A stretch of DNA of 10,165 bases from an uncultured Clostridia bacterium. Its GTDB lineage: Bacteria > Bacillota > Clostridia > Oscillospirales > Ruminococcaceae. The notes under the pieces are model-generated. The model had not been told where the DNA came from. It made no database searches and was given only the letters and a program-made list of their open reading frames with translations. Shown piece after piece: positions 6,396-10,165 of the stretch; position 1 is the first letter of the stretch; each line of letters begins with the position of its first letter. The DNA is taken from contig CANEHP010000079.1 in the NCBI GenBank assembly GCA_947427325.1, positions 1 to 10,165 of the forward strand, read 5' to 3'. Both the position numbers and the translations under genes were made by a program.

Positions 6396-6407
6396 GGACG
6401 GTATGGC

Positions 6408-6821
6408 GTGGGAAAAACAGAACCGCAAAGAAAATGTATAGGCTGTGACCAAATGATTGGGAAAAAAGGACTTTTGCGTATTGTAAGAGACAAGGAAGGC
6501 AATATTTTTCTCGATCCCACAGGAAAGAAAAACGGCAGAGGAGCTTATATCTGCAATGATATAAAATGCTTTGAAGCGGCAAGGAAAAGAAAAGCTTTTG
6601 AGCGTTCGCTTAAATGCAGAATACCCGATCAGGTGTATGACAGTCTGAGATCGCATATTGAAGGCAGCTCGGATATTACAGACGTCCTTAATGCGGGAAA
6701 AGCGGAAAAGGAAGCGGAGAAGGAAGCGGAGAAGAAAGCGGAAAAGAAAGCGGGGAAGGAAGCTCAAAAGCCGCCGCTGCAAAAGGAAAACCACGGTAAC
6801 GGGGATAAGGAGGGCGGCTGA
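6408..6821 (+). CDS. rnpM: RNase P modulator RnpM (YlxR, DUF448)
   Basis: A 137-residue RNA-binding protein of the YlxR family; the Bacillus member was shown to bind and modulate RNase P RNA. Family landmarks are RKCIGCDQM (8-16), LLRIVR (22-27), the GRGAY loop (43-47) followed by C49 and C54, and a C-terminal helix to about residue 70. The start is a GTG at 6408 with AAGGA 9 nt upstream; there is no in-frame ATG between the TAA at 6339 and this codon. After about residue 97 there is a lysine/glutamate/alanine-rich tail that typical YlxR proteins of about 90-100 residues lack. It is encoded by a 12-bp tandem repeat. The stop overlaps the next start (TGATG). Confidence 0.93.
   Translation: MGKTEPQRKCIGCDQMIGKKGLLRIVRDKEGNIFLDPTGKKNGRGAYICNDIKCFEAARKRKAFERSLKCRIPDQVYDSLRSHIEGSSDITDVLNAGKAEKEAEKEAEKKAEKKAGKEAQKPPLQKENHGNGDKEGG
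6702..6761 (+). repeat. 12-bp tandem repeat in the rnpM tail, five units
   Basis: Five units near GCGGAGAAGGAA encode the AEKEAEKEAEKKAEKKAGKE part of the C-terminal tail. The period is a multiple of three, so copy-number change would alter tail length without breaking the frame. Confidence 0.85.
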
Positions 6822-7129
6822 TGAATATGGCGACTCTCGGGCTTATCTTCAAATCGGGGAATATGGCGTACGGTTTTGACGGGGTAAAGGAAGAAATTCA
6901 AGATCCCCATTCAAAAATTGCGGGAATACTGCTCTCCTGCGATTTGTCTCCCAAAAGCAAAAAAGAGGTTTTCTTTTTAAGAGATAAGTTCCGTCCCGAT
7001 CTTGAAATTGCCGAAGCGCAATGGGATATGGAGCAAATCGGAAGGGCTGTGGGAAAGAAATCGGAAAAGAAAATAGGGATATTGGCAGTAATGGACGCAG
7101 GCTTCTGGAAAAGCTTAAATAAGCGGTAA
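6821..7129 (+). CDS. ylxQ: L7Ae/L30e-like RNA-binding protein (YlxQ)
   Basis: A 102-residue protein of the L7Ae/L30e/S12e fold, whose members bind kink-turn RNA; the Bacillus YlxQ/YlxR pair sits in the same operon position. LGLIFKSGNMAYGFDGVKEEI (residues 6-26) matches the family start LGLAxRAGKxxxGxxxVxxxI, though RAGK has become KSGN. ILLSCDLSPKSKKEV and the late segment IGRAVGKKSEKKIGILAV also fit. The ATG at 6821 shares a base with the rnpM stop and has AAGGAGG (6807-6813) 7 nt upstream; an ATG at 6827 is a less well-spaced alternative. The stop codon lies within an 11-bp tandem repeat. Family call is good; RNA target unknown. Confidence 0.85.
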   Translation: MNMATLGLIFKSGNMAYGFDGVKEEIQDPHSKIAGILLSCDLSPKSKKEVFFLRDKFRPDLEIAEAQWDMEQIGRAVGKKSEKKIGILAVMDAGFWKSLNKR

Positions 7130-7152
7130 TTAAGCGGTAATTAAGCAGTAAT
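7120..7152 (+). repeat. 11-bp tandem repeat over the ylxQ stop codon, three units
   Basis: TAAGCGGTAAT at 7120-7130 and 7131-7141, then TAAGCAGTAAT at 7142-7152. The first unit contains the ylxQ stop TAA (7127-7129), and the rest lies in the 87-bp gap before infB. Two units are identical, which points to a recent slippage duplication. Confidence 0.85.
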
Positions 7153-7216
7153 TTATAATATCTTAATAACATATACAAATACAAAATTTTTACCTAATAA
7201 TTTTGGGGGATACTGA

Positions 7217-10048
7217 ATGGAAAGCAATTCTAAAGTAAAAATCAGAGATTTTGCAAAGGATCTGGACGCTGCGCCGGCAGATATTATCGAGGTGGTCAGG
7301 GACTACTTGGGCGTGGAGAAAAAGGTCGGCGCAAGCTTTGCGGGAGAGGAACTTGACATAGTGCTTGAAAAGCTGTCACAGGACAATCAGGTGGACAGCT
7401 TTGAAGACTATTTTGCCGCAGGGGAAAAGAAGCGCAGGGAAGAACGGGAAAAGGCCGAAAGAGCCGCAAGAGAGGCGAAAGAAGCGGAAGAAGCCGCTAA
7501 AAGGGCAGAGGAAGAGAAAAGGGCAGAGGAACTGAAGAAAGCCGAGGAGGCAAAAAGAGCCGAGGAAGCCAAAAAAGCAGAGGAAGCCAAAAAAGCCGAA
7601 GAAGCTAAAAAGGCAGAGGAAGCAAGAAAGGCGGAAGAAGCCAAAAAGGCAGAGGAAGCCAAAGAACAAACCAAAAAGGAATCCAAAAAGGAACAGGAAA
7701 CAAAAAAAGCAGGCGCTTCCAAGCCCGTTCAGAATACAGCTCCCGATAAAAAGCAGAATATAAAACAGGATATAAAGCAGGATATAAAGCAGGATAAGCC
7801 TTTTGCGAAACAGGATAAGAACCCGACCTCTTCAAACAGCCGTACGGAAAAAGGCAAGCCCGCTGCCGATAACAGGTCCAAAACCGATTCGGGCAGTAAT
7901 TTCAATGCCAAAAATCAGTCCAAGACGGGCGGCGAAAAGATAAAGGTTCCCAAAATCCTTCCCAAACAGCCTACCGCCAAGGTAGATATTTCCACCATAA
8001 AGACCAACGAGCCGCCTGTTGCAAAGAAAAAGGAAAAGAACGAAAACAATGTTCAAAAGCATGGCGAGCAGGTCACAAAGCGTGTTGACACAAGAGGCAG
8101 CTATGTTGATCTTGACAAGTACAATGAAAAATACGAAAGCATAGCTACGGAATCCTCCAAAAGAGGCGGGGATTTCACGGGAAGAAAGCAGAAGATTAAC
8201 CAGAAGAGCCAGCAGAAAAAGGGTCAGTATAATAAAAACGGCAGAGAGACCGAGGCTCAGAAGCTTAAGCGCTTAGAGCTTGAAAGAGCAAGAAAGCAGC
8301 AGCTTAAGGTACAGATTCCCGACGAGATAGTTGTCAGCGAGCTTGCATCAAGATTAAAGGTTAATGCCGCCGAGGTAATTAAGCAGCTGATGAAATTGGG
8401 CGAGATGTGCACAATAAATCAGGTTATAGATTTTGATACTGCCGCTTTGGTGGCGGAGGAGCTGGGCGCAAAGGTAGAAAAAGAGAAGATTGTTACCATT
8501 GAGGAAAGACTTTTTGACGAGGAAGAGGACAAGGACGAGAACCTTGAACCCCGCTGTCCCGTCGTTGTGGTTATGGGACATGTTGACCACGGAAAAACCT
8601 CAATTCTCGACTATATCAGAAACGCTCATGTAGCCGCAGGAGAAGCGGGCGGCATTACCCAGCATATAGGCGCATACCGTGTTACCGCAGGGGGCAGGGA
8701 TATTACCTTCCTTGACACTCCCGGACACGAGGCGTTTACCGCAATGCGTGCCAGAGGTGCGCAGATTACCGATATTGCCATATTGGTTGTCGCCGCAGAC
8801 GACGGAATTATGCCTCAGACCATTGAGGCCATTCACCATGCCAAGGACGCAGGGGTAAGCATCATTGTGGCAATAAACAAGATAGACAAGCCCGGCGCAA
8901 ACGTAGAGAGAATAAAGCAGACCCTTACCGAATACGAGCTGGTTTGCGAGGAATGGGGCGGTGATATTATCTGTGTTCCCGTTTCCGCAAAAACGGGCGA
9001 GGGAATGGAAACTCTTCTTGAAATGGTTAATCTTACGGCCGATGTAATGGAGCTTAAGGCTAATCCCAACAGACTTGCCAAGGGTGCGGTTATTGAGGCA
9101 AGACTGGATAAGGGCAGAGGTCCTATCGCCACCCTTCTTGTGCAAAACGGTACTCTTCACGCAGGCGATGTAATTATTGCAGGCACGGCGGTAGGACACG
9201 TCCGTGTAATGCGTGACGATAAGGGACGCTCCATAAAGGACGCAGGCCCCGGCGTTCCCGTTGAAATTATGGGACTGGGCGAAGTGCCCTCGGCAGGCGA
9301 TACCTTTGCAGTGGTTGAAGACGAAAAGCTTGCAAGAGAATTGGTGCAGAAGCGCAAGTTTGAGGAAAAGGAAGCACAGTTCAATCTTTATCAAAAGGTA
9401 ACTCTCGACAATTTGTTTGCACAGATAGAAGAGGGCGAGATGAAGGAGCTGAGAATAATCGTTAAGGCAGACGTTCAAGGCTCTGTGGAAGCGGTTAAGC
9501 AGTCTCTTGAAAAGCTCTCCAACAGCGAGGTAAGAGTAAGAGTTATTCACGGTGCGGTAGGTGCGGTAAGCGAAAGCGACGTTATGCTTGCCAGCGCATC
9601 CAATGCCGTTATTGTAGGCTTTAACGTAAGACCCAATCCTGCGGCGGAGGAGAACGCAAAGCGCGACGGCGTGGATTTGAGAATGTACAGAATTATTTAT
9701 GACGCAATCGAAGAAATTCAAACCGCCATGAAGGGTATGCTTGCGCCTAAGTACAGAGAAATTATGTTAGGCAGGGCAGAGGTAAGAATGACCTACAAGA
9801 TTACAGGCGTAGGACCTGTTGCGGGCTGCTATGTGCTTGACGGAAAGCTGCAAAGAAACGCAATGATAAGAGTAGTGCGTGACGGCATAATAGTAGCAGA
9901 CGATAAAATAGCGGGCTTAAAGCGCTTTAAGGACGATGCAAGAGATGTGGCGCAGGGCTTTGAATGCGGCGTTTCCTTGGAAAAATTCGGCGATATCAAG
10001 GAAGGCGATATTTTTGAGTGCTATTTTATGGAAGAGTACAGAGATTAA
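7217..10048 (+). CDS. infB: Translation initiation factor IF-2
   Basis: A 943-residue GTPase that brings initiator fMet-tRNA to the 30S subunit and promotes subunit joining. Domains in order: a first IF2_N domain (about 1-52); a charged coiled or single-helix region with KAEEAK repeats (about 70-150); a low-complexity linker (about 151-360); a second IF2_N domain (about 366-416); the G domain with G1 GHVDHGKT (454-461), G2 GGITQHIG (478-485), G3 DTPGH (500-504), G4 NKID (554-557) and G5 SAK (590-592); beta-barrel domain II (about 615-705); domain III starting at LRIIVKADVQGSVEAV (745-760); and the C-terminal fMet-tRNA-binding domain with GFECGV (914-919). All GTPase motifs are intact. The ATG at 7217 has GGGGGA (7204-7209) 7 nt upstream. 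The protein is long because of the repeat-rich N-terminal linker. It is the last gene of the operon in view; rbfA, the usual next gene, is not in the window. Confidence 0.98.
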   Translation: MESNSKVKIRDFAKDLDAAPADIIEVVRDYLGVEKKVGASFAGEELDIVLEKLSQDNQVDSFEDYFAAGEKKRREEREKAERAAREAKEAEEAAKRAEEEKRAEELKKAEEAKRAEEAKKAEEAKKAEEAKKAEEARKAEEAKKAEEAKEQTKKESKKEQETKKAGASKPVQNTAPDKKQNIKQDIKQDIKQDKPFAKQDKNPTSSNSRTEKGKPAADNRSKTDSGSNFNAKNQSKTGGEKIKVPKILPKQPTAKVDISTIKTNEPPVAKKKEKNENNVQKHGEQVTKRVDTRGSYVDLDKYNEKYESIATESSKRGGDFTGRKQKINQKSQQKKGQYNKNGRETEAQKLKRLELERARKQQLKVQIPDEIVVSELASRLKVNAAEVIKQLMKLGEMCTINQVIDFDTAALVAEELGAKVEKEKIVTIEERLFDEEEDKDENLEPRCPVVVVMGHVDHGKTSILDYIRNAHVAAGEAGGITQHIGAYRVTAGGRDITFLDTPGHEAFTAMRARGAQITDIAILVVAADDGIMPQTIEAIHHAKDAGVSIIVAINKIDKPGANVERIKQTLTEYELVCEEWGGDIICVPVSAKTGEGMETLLEMVNLTADVMELKANPNRLAKGAVIEARLDKGRGPIATLLVQNGTLHAGDVIIAGTAVGHVRVMRDDKGRSIKDAGPGVPVEIMGLGEVPSAGDTFAVVEDEKLARELVQKRKFEEKEAQFNLYQKVTLDNLFAQIEEGEMKELRIIVKADVQGSVEAVKQSLEKLSNSEVRVRVIHGAVGAVSESDVMLASASNAVIVGFNVRPNPAAEENAKRDGVDLRMYRIIYDAIEEIQTAMKGMLAPKYREIMLGRAEVRMTYKITGVGPVAGCYVLDGKLQRNAMIRVVRDGIIVADDKIAGLKRFKDDARDVAQGFECGVSLEKFGDIKEGDIFECYFMEEYRD
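7538..7663 (+). repeat. 18-bp tandem repeat in infB (KAEEAK, seven units)
   Basis: Residues 108-149 are seven units of (K/R)AEEA(K/R), each 18 bp. Codons within units vary between GCC, GCA, GCT and GCG for alanine and GAA and GAG for glutamate. The DNA repeat is therefore partly decayed while the protein pattern is exact. A long charged single helix is expected. Confidence 0.9.
7751..7798 (+). repeat. 12-bp tandem repeat in infB (KQDI, four units)
   Basis: Four 12-bp units near AAGCAGGATATA encode KQNI, KQDI, KQDI and KQDK (residues 179-194) in the disordered linker. The units are almost identical at the DNA level, unlike the KAEEAK array, which suggests a more recent expansion. Confidence 0.85.
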
Positions 10049-10099
10049 GAAACAGATTAATACTAAATCTTAATAAAAATCAGACAAATCCACCGACCG

Positions 10100-10165
10100 G
10101 GGCGTCCCTGCTCTGCGTCAGCCCGACTTGAAATATCCGCATATTCCTGCGTCGGGACTTCCTTG
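10100..10165 (+). repeat. Palindromic repeat copy C (diverged, partial, cut by the window edge)
   Basis: From CTGCGTCA (10113-10120) to CCTTG (10161-10165) this aligns with the complement of the centre of copy B. Matching blocks are TGCGTCA, a TTxA bulge, AATA, TATTCCTGCG and CCTTG. It folds the same way: outer stem 10120-10127 with 10151-10159 (A10157 bulged), inner stem 10132-10136 with 10141-10145, loop 10137-10140. The arms upstream of 10113 are not clearly alignable. It starts some 50-65 nt past the infB stop, in the sense orientation. The preceding stretch 10049-10099 holds no gene; an A/T-rich 7-bp inverted repeat (10044-10050 with 10068-10074) spans the infB stop but lacks a T-run. 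Confidence 0.75.

Larger units (their letters stand above)
6117..6407 (+). other. Enlarged nusA-rnpM intergenic gap with tandem repeats
   Basis: nusA and rnpM are usually only a few bases apart; here they are 291 bp apart. The gap holds a 15-bp repeat array (6223-6327), a T-run (6331-6336) and a 12-bp repeat array (6347-6395). The rnpM frame is closed by TAA at 6339-6341, so it does not extend rnpM. One frame is open from an ATG at 6175 to 6441 and would give 88 residues with 5-residue repeats (WTREN, GTRES, GIRES, GIREN and so on). Its ribosome binding site is poor (AGGAAG about 13 nt away), and a period of 15 bp keeps frames open by itself, so I do not call it a gene. Confidence 0.7.

Noticed and set aside
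6342..6407. Upstream extension of rnpM before the GTG at 6408
   Set aside because: The frame is open back to the TAA at 6339-6341, but it contains no ATG, and the AAGGA site is correctly spaced for the GTG.
8600..9721. Long open frame antisense to infB (373 residues)
   Set aside because: It lies wholly opposite the conserved GTPase and later domains of infB, has no family pattern and is Cys/Tyr/His/Asn-rich as expected for the complement of this codon usage. It is a shadow frame.

Overview
The window looks like chromosome from a low-to-moderate GC Gram-positive anaerobe, most likely in Clostridia. The basis is the gene order rimP-nusA-rnpM(ylxR)-ylxQ-infB, strong AGGAGG-type ribosome binding sites, consensus sigma-A promoters, and a non-flagellar FliK-like/FlhB-C-like gene pair of the Bacillus YlqG/YlqH type. 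I cannot name a genus.

Layout. Positions 1-60 hold the right half of a palindromic repeat (copy A). Positions 71-850 (minus) encode a TauE/SafE-family membrane transporter. Positions 875-1036 hold a complete inverted-repeat element (copy B). Positions 1044-4044 (minus) hold a two-gene operon: a 908-residue protein with a central repeat array and a FliK-like C-terminus, then a 95-residue stand-alone FlhB C-terminal-type protein, with a 14-nt gene overlap. Positions 4045-4452 are a divergent intergenic region with a recognisable promoter on each strand and a structured leader ahead of rimP. Positions 4453-10048 (plus) are the transcription/translation operon: rimP (ribosome maturation), nusA (transcription elongation/termination), rnpM (RNA-binding RNase P modulator), ylxQ (L7Ae-like) and infB (IF-2). 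From 10049 to the end there is no gene, only another, diverged repeat of the same family (copy C), cut by the window edge.

How the genes work together. The plus-strand operon couples transcription factor NusA, 30S maturation factor RimP and initiation factor IF-2 under what looks like one very strong promoter. The minus-strand pair is reminiscent of the ruler/switch pair (FliK and FlhB) of flagellar and type III export, but no export-apparatus gene is present here.

Most unusual points: (1) a repeat family whose central hairpin keeps its loops and bulges while both stems change with compensatory substitutions between copies B and C, and whose three copies all lie just downstream of gene ends in the same sense; (2) a 15-bp tandem repeat between nusA and rnpM that makes a long series of GGG tracts fitting the G-quadruplex pattern on the mRNA strand, followed by a T-run; (3) an unusual density of short tandem repeats in one housekeeping operon; (4) a repeat array in the middle of the FliK-like protein; (5) loss of a canonical glycine in the KH1 motif of NusA. 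Nothing in the window amounts to a clear new defence or mobile system.
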